Assembly (NCBI GenBank): GCA_016283775.1
Contig: JAEENL010000035.1
Location: forward strand, 1 to 38,893
DNA length: 38,893 nt
Direction: 5' to 3'
Source of the DNA: Lachnospiraceae bacterium
GTDB taxonomy: Bacteria > Bacillota > Clostridia > Lachnospirales > Lachnospiraceae
Within the stretch, counting starts at the first letter, position 1, and each line of letters begins with the position of its first letter. Positions 7,771 to 15,999 of this stretch are shown piece after piece. Below the pieces are notes generated by a model. The model worked only from the letters and a program-made list of their open reading frames with translations, searched no databases and was not told where the DNA came from. The translations under genes and the position numbers were made by a program.

Positions 7771-8973
7771 TTATGCTGTTTTTTTGAGGTCGAATTTCCT
7801 GAGGATGATCCCAAGAAGTGTCACTCCCGCTACGGAAGTGAGCGTTCCGACCAGCACCATTGCCTTTACGCTGATATTGTCCATGATGAACCCGCCGCTG
7901 AACGATGCGATGAGAAACGCAATGTTTATCATGATCGTCACGAGTGACTGCCCGCGCACCGCGTCCTCCTCATTCATGAGCTGTGCCACAAAGGACACGC
8001 TCGCCGGGATGAACAGCGAGAACGAGAGCATCTGGAAAAATGTGCCGACATAAACGCCTGCGACATTCCATGCTATCAGTGTGATCAGGCTCTTTATGAG
8101 GAAAAATACGCCCGAAACAAAAAGCAAAAGCTTTGTGCCGAACTTCTTTTCAAGTCTGCTGTAAAAGAACATCGGTAGCACTTCTGTGACCGCCGCAAAG
8201 CTCAGTATTCCTCCGAGGTCCGCCTTGTTTCCTCCGACATCGACGACCACCTGGTAAAAGAAATTGTTGATGTACGAGTGGCTTAAATAAAATCCCATGC
8301 ATCCGAGCAGCACCACAAAAAACAGCTTGTACCGTGAAAAGAAAGCAAAAAAGCTCTCCTTTGCCTGAGTGCCTGTTTTTTCCATCGCTTTGCTCGTAGT
8401 GTCTGCGCTCAATGAAATGATCACGAGCACCGCTATTAAATATGCGCACACCGCAAAGCCTATGGTAGGGATCACGTCAGGGTTCAGTTTTTCCGCGAGG
8501 TGCCCAATGACAAGGCTTATTATTGCAAACATGAACGAGCCTGCCGATCTTCCTATGCCAAAGTTCACTTTTATCTCATCCATTTCCAGACGATGGCTCA
8601 TCGCATTGACAAATCCCTGAGTGGAAGCCGCTATCACGGTGAGCATGATTATCGATATCGTACACATGGCCCCGGCATGCTTTGTGAGGAGTTCTCCCGC
8701 ATAAGCCACTGCCTCCAGAAGATACATGACGATAAGGATCGCTGCAAGCGAAACCTTTTTTGACTTATCGGCAAAATGCGACAAGGCATGCTGTAAAATG
8801 ATCGCAGGGATGTTTCCGAATGCGATTATCACTCCTATCTGAGAATCGGTATAGCCTCTGTTCAGCATTATGACACTCGCAAAACTGAGCGCAGTGCCGT
8901 ATTGCATCCAGTATCCGCCCTGCAAGAGAGCGTACAGGATGTTTCTTTTTCTTGTATTTCTTTTGATATCCAT
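7771..8973 (-). CDS. MFS transporter (MFS_1-like)
   Basis: This 400-residue protein has about 12 hydrophobic segments, with a cationic loop HFADKSKK between helices 2 and 3 in the position of the MFS motif A loop, and a long central loop near residues 195-215. The fold resembles the LacY/nucleoside or phenylpropionate permease-like branch (MFS_1_like). The substrate is not predictable. It is the first gene of a long minus-strand run and follows a promoter at 9008-9036 that lies immediately past the terminator of the antiporter gene. A GGAG ribosome binding site precedes ATG 8973. It might carry a sugar, given fucI at the far end of the run, but that link is weak. Confidence 0.8.
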   Translation of the reverse strand: MDIKRNTRKRNILYALLQGGYWMQYGTALSFASVIMLNRGYTDSQIGVIIAFGNIPAIILQHALSHFADKSKKVSLAAILIVMYLLEAVAYAGELLTKHAGAMCTISIIMLTVIAASTQGFVNAMSHRLEMDEIKVNFGIGRSAGSFMFAIISLVIGHLAEKLNPDVIPTIGFAVCAYLIAVLVIISLSADTTSKAMEKTGTQAKESFFAFFSRYKLFFVVLLGCMGFYLSHSYINNFFYQVVVDVGGNKADLGGILSFAAVTEVLPMFFYSRLEKKFGTKLLLFVSGVFFLIKSLITLIAWNVAGVYVGTFFQMLSFSLFIPASVSFVAQLMNEEDAVRGQSLVTIMINIAFLIASFSGGFIMDNISVKAMVLVGTLTSVAGVTLLGIILRKFDLKKTA

Positions 8974-9007
8974 TATTACTCCAAAACTTCTTTTTCCGCA
9001 AAATTAA

Positions 9008-9036
9008 ATGATAACACAAACCATATCTCAAATCAA
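9008..9036 (-). promoter_or_regulatory. Promoter of the MFS-to-fucI run
   Basis: On the minus strand TTGATT (9031-9036), a 17-nt spacer and TATCAT (9008-9013) form a good sigma-A promoter. It abuts the T run of the preceding terminator, so the new transcription unit starts right where the last one ends. Confidence 0.6.
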
Positions 9037-9070
9037 GAAAAATGGGAACCCGCGTGCCTTGCGGATCCCC
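9037..9070 (-). terminator. Terminator after the galE-antiporter unit
   Basis: A 10-bp stem with two wobble pairs is formed by 9044-9053 (GGGAACCCGC) and 9061-9070 (GCGGATCCCC), with a 7-nt loop and a T run on the minus-strand side at 9037-9042. A short T run also follows on the plus-strand side. Confidence 0.8.
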
Positions 9071-9088
9071 GTTTTTGTATCGTTTTTA

Positions 9089-10291
9089 TTATTCTTTTTC
9101 GATATGATGGATCTTTGACGATTCCTGATTGTAAAGGAGCTTCAGCACTATCGGCGTAAGTATCGAGGATACCACGATCAAAAGGATGACCGCCGTGAAG
9201 TATTCAGACGAGATAAGGCCCACAGACAGTCCCTTTTGTGAGACGATGAGCGCCACCTCACCTCGTGTCATCATTCCGACACCGATCTTTAAAGAGTCTC
9301 CCCAGCTGAAGCGGCATACCTTTGAGATAAGGCCGCAGCCGATGATCTTTGTAACGAGAGCCACTATCACAAACAGCACCGCGAACACCAGGACCTTCGT
9401 GTTAAAGCTTGAAACATCGGTCCGAAGCCCTATACTTGCAAAAAACACCGGTCCGAAGATCATGTAGGAATTTATGTCCATCTTGCTCGCGATGTAGTCA
9501 TGATCCTTGATGGAGCAGAGGATGATGCCCGCGACATATGCGCCCGTGATATCAGCGATGCCGAAAAACTTTTCAGCGACATATGCCATCGCAAAGCACA
9601 GAGCGAGCGAAAGTATCGGCATTCTCCTCGTATGCGGCCAGCGCTTGTCCATGCATTTGAACAGAAGATAGAACAAAAATCCCACAACTATCGCAAATAC
9701 AAAGAACAGCAGCGTCTGGATCACTACCTTTGACGCTTTTACTTCACCGCCATTGAGTCCGATGACAAAAGTGAGCACAATGATGCCGATGACGTCGTCT
9801 ATGATGGCCGCCGACAGAATCGTCGTTCCGACGGTGGTCTTGAGCTTTCCGAGCTCACGAAGCGCCTGCACCGTGATGGATACAGACGTCGCGGTCATAA
9901 TGACGCCCACGAACACACCTTTATAAAAATCGGGCGAACCCCACGGCGCGCCGCCGTACATCGCAAAATACAAAAGACTTCCGCCGACAAGCGGCACCGC
10001 TACTCCGCAGCACGCTATGAGAAAAGCCTTGAAGCCTGTCTTTAACAGTTCTTTGAGATTGGTACCGAGACCTGCCGAAAACATCAGCAGTACAACGCCG
10101 ATCTCCGCAAATTTCTGTATAAAATCCGAGAGATGGACCAGGTTTAAAAGGCTCGGCCCGATGATTATCCCGGCAAGTATCTCGCCGACTACTTCGGGTG
10201 CCTTGACGCGTTTTGCAAGAAGCCCGAACACCTTGCTGAAAACTATGATTATCGCAAGGCTCAGGAACACTTCATACGCTTCCATTTCCAT
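9089..10291 (-). CDS. Cation:proton antiporter, CPA2 family (Kef/NapA-like)
   Basis: This 400-residue protein has about 12-13 transmembrane helices and the CPA2 ion-binding motif AAIIDDVIGII, with the paired Asp residues that carry Na+ or K+/H+ exchange in NapA-type antiporters. Other family blocks are PEVVGEILAGIIIGPSLL near the N terminus and MMTRGEVALIVSQKG near the C terminus. There is no C-terminal TrkA/RCK regulatory domain, so it is the short type. It lies 13 nt after galE in the same direction and is followed by a terminator, so the two are almost certainly co-transcribed, although the functional link to galactose metabolism is unclear. Confidence 0.9.
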   Translation of the reverse strand: MEMEAYEVFLSLAIIIVFSKVFGLLAKRVKAPEVVGEILAGIIIGPSLLNLVHLSDFIQKFAEIGVVLLMFSAGLGTNLKELLKTGFKAFLIACCGVAVPLVGGSLLYFAMYGGAPWGSPDFYKGVFVGVIMTATSVSITVQALRELGKLKTTVGTTILSAAIIDDVIGIIVLTFVIGLNGGEVKASKVVIQTLLFFVFAIVVGFLFYLLFKCMDKRWPHTRRMPILSLALCFAMAYVAEKFFGIADITGAYVAGIILCSIKDHDYIASKMDINSYMIFGPVFFASIGLRTDVSSFNTKVLVFAVLFVIVALVTKIIGCGLISKVCRFSWGDSLKIGVGMMTRGEVALIVSQKGLSVGLISSEYFTAVILLIVVSSILTPIVLKLLYNQESSKIHHIEKE

Positions 10292-10304
10292 GCCTTTCCG
10301 TTAT

Positions 10305-11321
10305 TTATGAATTATATCCGTCAGGATTCTGGCTCTGCCATCTCCATGCGTCTTCACACATTTCCTCGATGTCCCTTGTTGCCTCCCAGCCAAGCTCCTT
10401 CTTTGCCTTTGAAGGATCCGCAAAGCAGGTGGCGATATCGCCGGGACGGCGGGGTGTGATCTCGTAAGGAAGATCTTTTCCGCAGGCCTTTGAGAATGCC
10501 TTGATTATCTGTAATACGCTGTATCCGTGACCTGTGCCGAGGTTGTAGATCGACACGCCGCTTCCGGGAACGATCTTCTTTAATGCGGCAACATGGCCGA
10601 GTGCAAGGTCCACAACGTGGATGTAGTCACGCACGCCGGTGCCGTCAACGGTATCATAATCGTTTCCGAAAACATTTACATGCTCACGCTTGCCGATAGC
10701 GACCTGCGCAACGTAAGGCACAAGGTTGTTCGGGATGCCCTTCGGGTCTTCTCCGATCTTTCCGGTCTTGTGAGCTCCGATAGGATTGAAATATCTGAGT
10801 AAAACGATGTTCCACTCGGGATCGGATGTATGAACGTCGGTAAGTATCTGCTCCAGCATGCTCTTTGTCTGTCCGTAAGGGTTTGTGATCTGTCCCTTGG
10901 GGCATTCCTCAGTGATCGGAACAAATGCGGGATCGCCGTATACCGTGGCTGAGGAACTGAAGATGATGTTCTTTACACCGTACTGCCTCATGACAAACAG
11001 AAGATTCAGTGTGCCGGTGATATTGTTGTGATAATACTCCATCGGCTTTGCGACGGATTCTCCGACTGCCTTTAAGCCCGCAAAATGGATAACGGCGTCA
11101 AATTTATTCTCCTTAAAAACATTTTCCGTCGCCGGACGATCCAAAAGATCGACTTTGTAAAACTTAAGATCTTTTCCGGTAATCTCTTTGATGCGTTCCA
11201 CCGCTTTCTCGTTTGAGTTGTAAAGATTGTCGAGAATAACGACGGAATGACCTGCATTCAGCAGTTCTACACATGTGTGGCTTCCGATGTAGCCGGCGCC
11301 TCCGGTGACAAGAATGTTCAT
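10305..11321 (-). CDS. galE: UDP-glucose 4-epimerase
   Basis: This cytoplasmic NAD-dependent enzyme interconverts UDP-glucose and UDP-galactose, linking galactose use to cell-surface polysaccharide synthesis. The 338-residue length is typical. The sequence shows the Rossmann motif TGGAGYIGSH (residues 6-15), the catalytic Ser124 in SSSATVYGD, and the Y149-x-x-x-K153 pair in NPYGQTKSM. Other conserved blocks are LRYFNPIGAH, DGTGVRDYIHVVDLA and YNLGTG. The ribosome binding site is AAGGAGG. A consensus promoter with an operator-like motif lies upstream, divergent from a LacI-family gene, so repression by that regulator is likely. Confidence 0.97.
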   Translation of the reverse strand: MNILVTGGAGYIGSHTCVELLNAGHSVVILDNLYNSNEKAVERIKEITGKDLKFYKVDLLDRPATENVFKENKFDAVIHFAGLKAVGESVAKPMEYYHNNITGTLNLLFVMRQYGVKNIIFSSSATVYGDPAFVPITEECPKGQITNPYGQTKSMLEQILTDVHTSDPEWNIVLLRYFNPIGAHKTGKIGEDPKGIPNNLVPYVAQVAIGKREHVNVFGNDYDTVDGTGVRDYIHVVDLALGHVAALKKIVPGSGVSIYNLGTGHGYSVLQIIKAFSKACGKDLPYEITPRRPGDIATCFADPSKAKKELGWEATRDIEEMCEDAWRWQSQNPDGYNS

Positions 11322-11388
11322 AAATGCCTCCTTGTTAAGAAACAGCGTAAACTATGCGTTACAGCACGTTTTTTCAGCGTGCCAAGTG

Positions 11389-11440
11389 GTTATAGCACGC
11401 AATCGACGCAATGTCAATAATCTTTGCATAAAACAATCGC
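11389..11440 (-). promoter_or_regulatory. galE promoter with operator-like motifs
   Basis: On the minus strand a perfect TTGACA (11412-11417), 17-nt spacer and TATAAC (11389-11394) form a near-consensus promoter. The spacer contains GCGTCGATTGC (11399-11409), matching the CGATTGC core found at the regulator's own promoter. A third copy, GCGATTG (11434-11440), lies just upstream of the -35 box. Confidence 0.75.
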
Positions 11441-11476
11441 AATTTTTGATAAGTTTTTCGGATCGGCACGATCCTC

Positions 11477-11523
11477 TTGACTTAGCCGCGATTTCTTGAT
11501 ATATTTATTGAGCAACCGATTGC
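11477..11523 (+). promoter_or_regulatory. LacI-family regulator promoter and operator
   Basis: TTGACT (11477-11482), a 17-nt spacer and TATATT (11500-11505) form a strong promoter. The near-palindrome GCAACCGATTGC (11512-11523) falls on the expected transcription start, the classic position for autorepression by a LacI-family protein. Confidence 0.75.
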
Positions 11524-11615
11524 GCAGATTCATTATGACACCATCACTCCGTTTTGTCAACTTAAATTACTTAAAAACCGGCAAAGCGGTTCAAATACAT
11601 CAGGAGGCAGCAACA

Positions 11616-12608
11616 GTGGACAGAAAGATAACAATAGCCGATGTCGCGGAGGCACTCGGAGTTTCAAAAACGACCGTATCCCGCGCCATATCGGGAAAAG
11701 GCCGCATAGGCGAGGAAACAAGAAAAAAGGTGCTCGAATATATCGAGGTCACCGATTACAAGCCTAATGTCATCGCAAAAAGCCTTGCCCAGTCCAAGAC
11801 CTACAACATCGCGATGATCCTGCCCGCAGACTGCAACATCGCAGAGCTCCCTTTTTTCCAGACCTGCATGTACGGTGCCTGCGAAGCTGCCGCGGAGCGT
11901 GATTACGACGTGCTGACGATATACACGCTCGGAAATGAGTCAAAAAATCTGGAGCGTGTACTGATAAACAACAAGATCGACGGCATAATACAGAGCCGCA
12001 CCACCGTAAACGACAGCATTTCCGCGCTTATCGCAAAGCGCGGGCTCCCGTTTGTCGCAATTGGAACGACAGACGATCCCTCCATAGTGCGTGTCGACCA
12101 CGACCACAGGAGTGCCTGCCGTGAGCTTACGGCACACCTCATAGCCTCCGGGCTCCGTCGCATCGCGCTGATCGGCGGAAACAACACGCACATGGTCACG
12201 AGGAACCGTTACCGCGGCTTTGTCGACGCGTTCAAGGAAGCAAAGATCAGCATCGATCCGGAACTTATCTATTTGAACGCAGAGGGCAACGACAACATCG
12301 ACGAAGTGACCCACAGCCTTCTGGTAAAAGGTGCGGAATGCATAGTCTGCATGGACGACATGATCTGCTCCCGCGTTCTGCAAAAGCTGAGAAGAGACCG
12401 CATCACCGTGCCCGACCACGTAAAAGTCGCTTCCTTCTACAATTCAAGCCTTTTGGAATCGCATATTCCCGCGGTCACGACGCTCGAATTTGATGTCAAG
12501 CAGCTCGGCGAGACTGCGGCATCCGTTCTGATCGACCTCATTGAAGGAAAAGACGTAAAACAGACAACGCTTCTTCCGTATCACTTGAAAATAAAGGAGA
12601 CCACGTAG
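11616..12608 (+). CDS. LacI-family transcriptional regulator
   Basis: From GTG 11616 (8 nt after AGGAGG) the protein has 330 residues. The N terminus, ITIADVAEALGVSKTTVSRA followed by ISGKGRIGEETRKKVLEYI, is the LacI-type helix-turn-helix plus hinge. The rest is a periplasmic-binding-protein-like effector domain (TYNIAMILP, DGIIQSR, RIALIGG, VKVASFYNSSLL). A longer frame back to TTG 11496 exists but would run through the promoter and operator, so it is rejected. The effector is probably a sugar or sugar phosphate. The divergent galE promoter shares its CGATTGC motif, which suggests it controls galE and the antiporter as well as itself. Confidence 0.92.
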   Translation: MDRKITIADVAEALGVSKTTVSRAISGKGRIGEETRKKVLEYIEVTDYKPNVIAKSLAQSKTYNIAMILPADCNIAELPFFQTCMYGACEAAAERDYDVLTIYTLGNESKNLERVLINNKIDGIIQSRTTVNDSISALIAKRGLPFVAIGTTDDPSIVRVDHDHRSACRELTAHLIASGLRRIALIGGNNTHMVTRNRYRGFVDAFKEAKISIDPELIYLNAEGNDNIDEVTHSLLVKGAECIVCMDDMICSRVLQKLRRDRITVPDHVKVASFYNSSLLESHIPAVTTLEFDVKQLGETAASVLIDLIEGKDVKQTTLLPYHLKIKETT

Positions 12609-12678
12609 ATCGCACCCTGTTTTTTTGTTCAGATTGCACAAAAAATCACCTCATTTTTCTACATCCCGACCCGTTGAC

Positions 12679-12722
12679 TTCTGTCCGTTTATCAGATTAC
12701 GATATTCGGACAGAATTTTTTA
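12679..12722 (+). terminator. Terminator after the LacI-family gene
   Basis: A perfect 9-bp stem TTCTGTCCG/CGGACAGAA (12679-12687 with 12707-12715), 19-nt loop and six T residues fit an intrinsic terminator, although the loop is long. A TTGACT (12674-12679) and TACGAT (18 nt later) inside the same stretch could form a dprA promoter, so the site may have a double use. Confidence 0.65.
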
Positions 12723-12771
12723 TTGCGGGATCCTGGGTTTTGCCCTTGTAAAGCCCGCAAAAAGGGGGTTT

Positions 12772-13794
12772 ATGATCTATCAGATATGGCTGTCGCTGTT
12801 AAAAGGCGACGCAGCCGCTGCCGCGCGGCGCTCATACCTTGAAACAGGGGATGCAAAAGCGGCATATCATGCGGTAAGAGACATGTTTTCCGCTGCCGAG
12901 ACCGATCTTTCCGAAGCTCAGGCCGTCTACAAAGCCTGCGAGCGCACAAGCTGCGGCATCATGCCGTCTTCGGTCTTTGGCTACAACGAGGGCAGCCGGC
13001 TGCCACTGTTTTTGTATTACAAGGGAAGCTTTAAGGAGACCGCCTCACGGGCAGCCCTTGTGGGCGCGAGGCGGTGCACTGAGTACGGCAGATCTGTCAC
13101 GCTCGACCTTGCGTCCGATCTTGCAAAGCACAACATTGCGGTCGTGAGCGGCCTTGCAAAAGGTGTTGATGCGTACGCGCACACAGGCTGTATCGATGCC
13201 GGAGGCTATACCATCGCAGTGCTCGGCTGCGGCATAGACTATTGTTATCCTCCGGAAAACAAACCCTTGTACAAAAGGATCGCCGAGACCGGTCTCATTG
13301 TCTCAGAGTATCCGCCGGGGACCCGCCCGTCTTCCTTCACATTTCCCAGGCGGAACAGGATAATTGCCGCGCTTTCGGACACCGTAACGGTAGTCGAAGC
13401 GGGAAAAAAGAGCGGTGCGCTGATCACCGCCGAATATGCCCTGAAATACCAAAAAAAGCTTTTTGCCGTTCCCGGGAGGATCGATTCAAAGGAAAGTACG
13501 GGCTGCAACAGGCTCCTTGCAGACGGGAAGGCCTTTGTTTTCATGCCCGGGTGCCTCACTCCAAAGGAGGATGACGCGCAATTGTCCCTGCCGCTTGAAG
13601 AGCCCTCCGATGCTTTGTCAGCGGAATGCGCAAAGCTTGTGATGATCGTAAAGCGAAACAGCGGAAAAATGCCGATCTCGGAGCTGAGAGACCGGACAGG
13701 CGCCGACAGTACGCATTTTTTTGATCTCGTAACGGAACTGGAACTTCGTGACATGGCAGAAACAAGGGGGAATGAGATTTGGCTTCGACGGTAA
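12772..13794 (+). CDS. dprA: DNA-processing protein DprA
   Basis: DprA loads RecA on incoming single-stranded DNA during natural transformation. The 340 residues from ATG 12772 (AAAGGGGG ribosome binding site) hold the Rossmann-like DprA core: VGARRCTEYG, VVSGLAKGVDAYAH, TIAVLGCGIDYCYPPEN, SEYPPGTRP, FPRRNRIIAALS, GALITAEYAL and FAVPGRIDSKESTGCNRLL. The C-terminal about 60 residues look like the winged-helix DML1 region. The frame is open further upstream to 12625, but that part lies over a terminator. The end overlaps the yifB-like gene by 16 bases. Related bacteria keep dprA whether or not they are known to be transformable. Confidence 0.95.
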   Translation: MIYQIWLSLLKGDAAAAARRSYLETGDAKAAYHAVRDMFSAAETDLSEAQAVYKACERTSCGIMPSSVFGYNEGSRLPLFLYYKGSFKETASRAALVGARRCTEYGRSVTLDLASDLAKHNIAVVSGLAKGVDAYAHTGCIDAGGYTIAVLGCGIDYCYPPENKPLYKRIAETGLIVSEYPPGTRPSSFTFPRRNRIIAALSDTVTVVEAGKKSGALITAEYALKYQKKLFAVPGRIDSKESTGCNRLLADGKAFVFMPGCLTPKEDDAQLSLPLEEPSDALSAECAKLVMIVKRNSGKMPISELRDRTGADSTHFFDLVTELELRDMAETRGNEIWLRR

Positions 13795-15302
13795 ACAGTT
13801 TTTCGATACAGGGGATCGACGGCTACCCTGTTGAAATAGAGGCTTCGGTGATCCCAGATGAGCGTATGAGCATATCGATCATCGGGATGGGCGACACGGC
13901 AATAAAAGAATCGGCCGACCGTCTGCGTTCCGCGCTCGGCGACTGCGGCTACAGGCTTCCCGAAGAACGGATCGTCTTGAGCCTTGCCCCGTGCGACAGA
14001 AAAAAACGCGGCACGCACTATGACCTGGCTCTCGCGATAGCGCTGCTCACGCGCACAAAAAGCATCGCGCCGAAGCACCTTTCAGGCTTTGGTTTTCTGG
14101 GTGAGCTCTCACTGGGCGGGCAGATCCGTCCATGCCGTGGTGTCCTTCCCATGGTGATTGCCGCAAAACGCGCCGGGATCAGAAATATCATCCTCCCCGC
14201 GGAAAACTATGCCGAAGCGGCGCTTGTACCGGATATGGCGATCTATCCGTTTAAAAGCCTTACCGAGGTGGTGGCTTTTCTTGAAGGAAAAGTTCCCGCG
14301 CCCAAGGCTCCTTCAGGTCTTTCGGAAAACACACCTGCGCCCGCCGGCAGCCTTGATTTTTCTGATGTCCGAGGCCAGAACGATGTGGTCGACGCAATAG
14401 TTCTCGCGGCTGCAGGAGGGCACAATATCCTTATGCTCGGAACTCCGGGCTGTGGCAAGACGATGATCGCCCGCCGCATCCCATCCATCCTCCCCGAAAT
14501 GAGTGAGGGGGAAGCTCTGGAATCCACCAAGATTCACAGTATCTCTGGCCTGTTGAGATGCGGGCAGGGACTTCTTTCCGAGCGCCCGTTCCGCGCGCCG
14601 CATCACAATGTTTCACTGAATGCCATGATAGGCGGCGGCATGTATGCCCTCCCGGGCGAGGTCTCGCTCGCGCACAATGGGGTGCTTTTTCTTGATGAAT
14701 TTTCCGAGTTTCAGCGAAACACTCTCGATGCTCTCCGCCAGCCCCTCGAGGACAAACAGGTGGTGATCTCGCGCGTTAACGGCTCACACCTCTATCCCGC
14801 AAACTTCATGCTCGTAGCGGCGATGAATCCCTGCCCCTGCGGTTACTACCCCGGTATGAAATGCCGGTGCAGCGACTATGAGATCGCGAAATACCGAAGC
14901 CGTGTCTCAGGGCCGATCCTCGACCGCATCGATATACAAAAGCAAGTCGAACCCGTGGATCTTTTTGACATTGAGCACGCCTCCCCCGCGCCTTGTTCCG
15001 CGGAACTCCGGAGCCGCGTCCAAAGAGCGCGCCGCATCCAGACGGAGCGGTTCAAAAACATCCCCGGAGTGACCTGCAATGCCGCAATGACAGGCTCCCT
15101 GATCGATGAATTCTGCGCTCTCGACCAGGATTCCCGCGCTCTCTTTAAAAAAGCCTGCGAACGCTTTGGCTACTCAGCCCGGGTGATCCACAAACTCCTC
15201 CGCATGGCCCGCACTTCCGCAGACCTCGCAGAAATCTCACACATCCGCAAAGAGGATGTTGCCTATGTCCTCCACCTCCGCGACCTCGACCGGAATCCTT
15301 AG
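13779..15302 (+). CDS. YifB/ComM-family Mg chelatase-like AAA ATPase
   Basis: The 507-residue protein has an N-terminal ChlI-like (Lon-protease-fold) domain (residues about 1-170, with GFLGELSLGGQIRPCRGVLP), then an AAA+ domain with Walker A GTPGCGKT at 221-228, Walker B GVLFLDEF near 303, a Cys cluster NPCPCGYYPGMKCRCSD, and a C-terminal helical domain. ComM is a helicase for branch migration in natural transformation, so its place next to dprA makes sense. The start is TTG at 13779, with AAGGGGG 8 nt upstream, inside the end of dprA. The pair is likely co-translated. Confidence 0.92.
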   Translation: MASTVNSFSIQGIDGYPVEIEASVIPDERMSISIIGMGDTAIKESADRLRSALGDCGYRLPEERIVLSLAPCDRKKRGTHYDLALAIALLTRTKSIAPKHLSGFGFLGELSLGGQIRPCRGVLPMVIAAKRAGIRNIILPAENYAEAALVPDMAIYPFKSLTEVVAFLEGKVPAPKAPSGLSENTPAPAGSLDFSDVRGQNDVVDAIVLAAAGGHNILMLGTPGCGKTMIARRIPSILPEMSEGEALESTKIHSISGLLRCGQGLLSERPFRAPHHNVSLNAMIGGGMYALPGEVSLAHNGVLFLDEFSEFQRNTLDALRQPLEDKQVVISRVNGSHLYPANFMLVAAMNPCPCGYYPGMKCRCSDYEIAKYRSRVSGPILDRIDIQKQVEPVDLFDIEHASPAPCSAELRSRVQRARRIQTERFKNIPGVTCNAAMTGSLIDEFCALDQDSRALFKKACERFGYSARVIHKLLRMARTSADLAEISHIRKEDVAYVLHLRDLDRNP

Positions 15303-15303
15303 G

Positions 15304-15343
15304 AGTCATTGGGGACGGTTCTTTTTGACTCATTTTAGAGTCA
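15304..15343 (+). repeat. GGGGACGGT repeat with hairpin, left copy
   Basis: AGTCATTGGGGACGGT (15304-15319) is followed by a hairpin TGACTC-ATTTTA-GAGTCA (15326-15343). The GGGGACGGTTCT core matches a dispersed REP-like sequence that I recall from many Firmicutes and other genomes. An inverted 14-of-16 copy lies at 15981-15996 and a related hairpin at 32044-32073. Confidence 0.6.
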
Positions 15344-15362
15344 TTAATCCAAGGAAAACACT

Positions 15363-15887
15363 ATGATAACAAACAGAAATGTCAGCATCGTCAATGACGC
15401 GGACGGCAACAGGATAGTACTTATAAACGACATACGTTTCAAAGGTAAGCGAAGGATAGATTGGGATGAGGTCAAGAAATACCTATCGGAATATGTTGGA
15501 GATTTCTATGAAATAAGCGAAACAGCTGAGATCATCTATATCGGAAAAGATCTCACGGAAGAATTTACCGGTTCAGAAAGCAGAACAGCTCTCATTGGGG
15601 CATCCGCAAAAGCTAAAGCCAACAGCGCAACAGCTATACCCGAATTGATACAGATTGCATCAAATCCCAAATGGGAACAGAATAAAAAAGAAAAGCACGA
15701 AAAACGTGCCAAATATGGCTGGTATCGTTATGATATCCGATTTGCCATACCTGTGTACGAAGAAGATGTTTTAACCAGATACAATGTCTTTACTGGACAA
15801 CTCCTTGTCAATCATGCAGAGAACGGAAAAAAATATCTGTACGACATTCTGGGAATAAAAAAGGAAACGAGAAGCCCGCAACAGTAA
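15363..15887 (+). CDS. Orphan protein resembling mobile-element cargo domains
   Basis: I do not recognise this 174-residue protein with certainty. It has an AAGGA ribosome binding site. Visible features are a Lys-rich region WEQNKKEKHEKRAKYGWYRY near residues 106-125, then RFAIPVYEEDVLTRYNVFTG, and a C-terminal KKYLYDILGIKKETRSP block. The last two blocks resemble domains seen in large polyvalent or MuF-type proteins of phages and conjugative elements, where such parts occur as nuclease or accessory modules; this is a memory-based resemblance only. Base composition is visibly more AT-rich than dprA and yifB, and inverted GGGGACGGT repeats lie on both sides, both signs of transfer. It could be a stranded fragment of such an element. 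Confidence 0.6.
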   Translation: MITNRNVSIVNDADGNRIVLINDIRFKGKRRIDWDEVKKYLSEYVGDFYEISETAEIIYIGKDLTEEFTGSESRTALIGASAKAKANSATAIPELIQIASNPKWEQNKKEKHEKRAKYGWYRYDIRFAIPVYEEDVLTRYNVFTGQLLVNHAENGKKYLYDILGIKKETRSPQQ

Positions 15888-15980
15888 AATGCGATAAAAA
15901 CCCGTTTCCATCACTATAGTATAACAAAATAGCCGTTTTGTCAACATTCACCCATACTCAGCAGCCCGACCAACTGCATG

Positions 15981-15996
15981 ACCGTCCCCATCGACT
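15981..15996 (-). repeat. GGGGACGGT repeat, right inverted copy
   Basis: Read on the minus strand this is AGTCGATGGGGACGGT, matching 14 of 16 bases of the copy at 15304-15319 but in inverse orientation. Together they bracket the orphan 174-residue gene. Confidence 0.55.
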
Positions 15997-15999
15997 CTG

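Noticed and set aside
11496-11615. N-terminal extension of the LacI-family protein
   Set aside because: The TTG at 11496 lies inside the promoter -10 region and upstream of the operator; the GTG at 11616 has a perfect ribosome binding site.
12625-12771. N-terminal extension of DprA
   Set aside because: The extension covers a terminator hairpin and has no DprA similarity; ATG 12772 has a good ribosome binding site.
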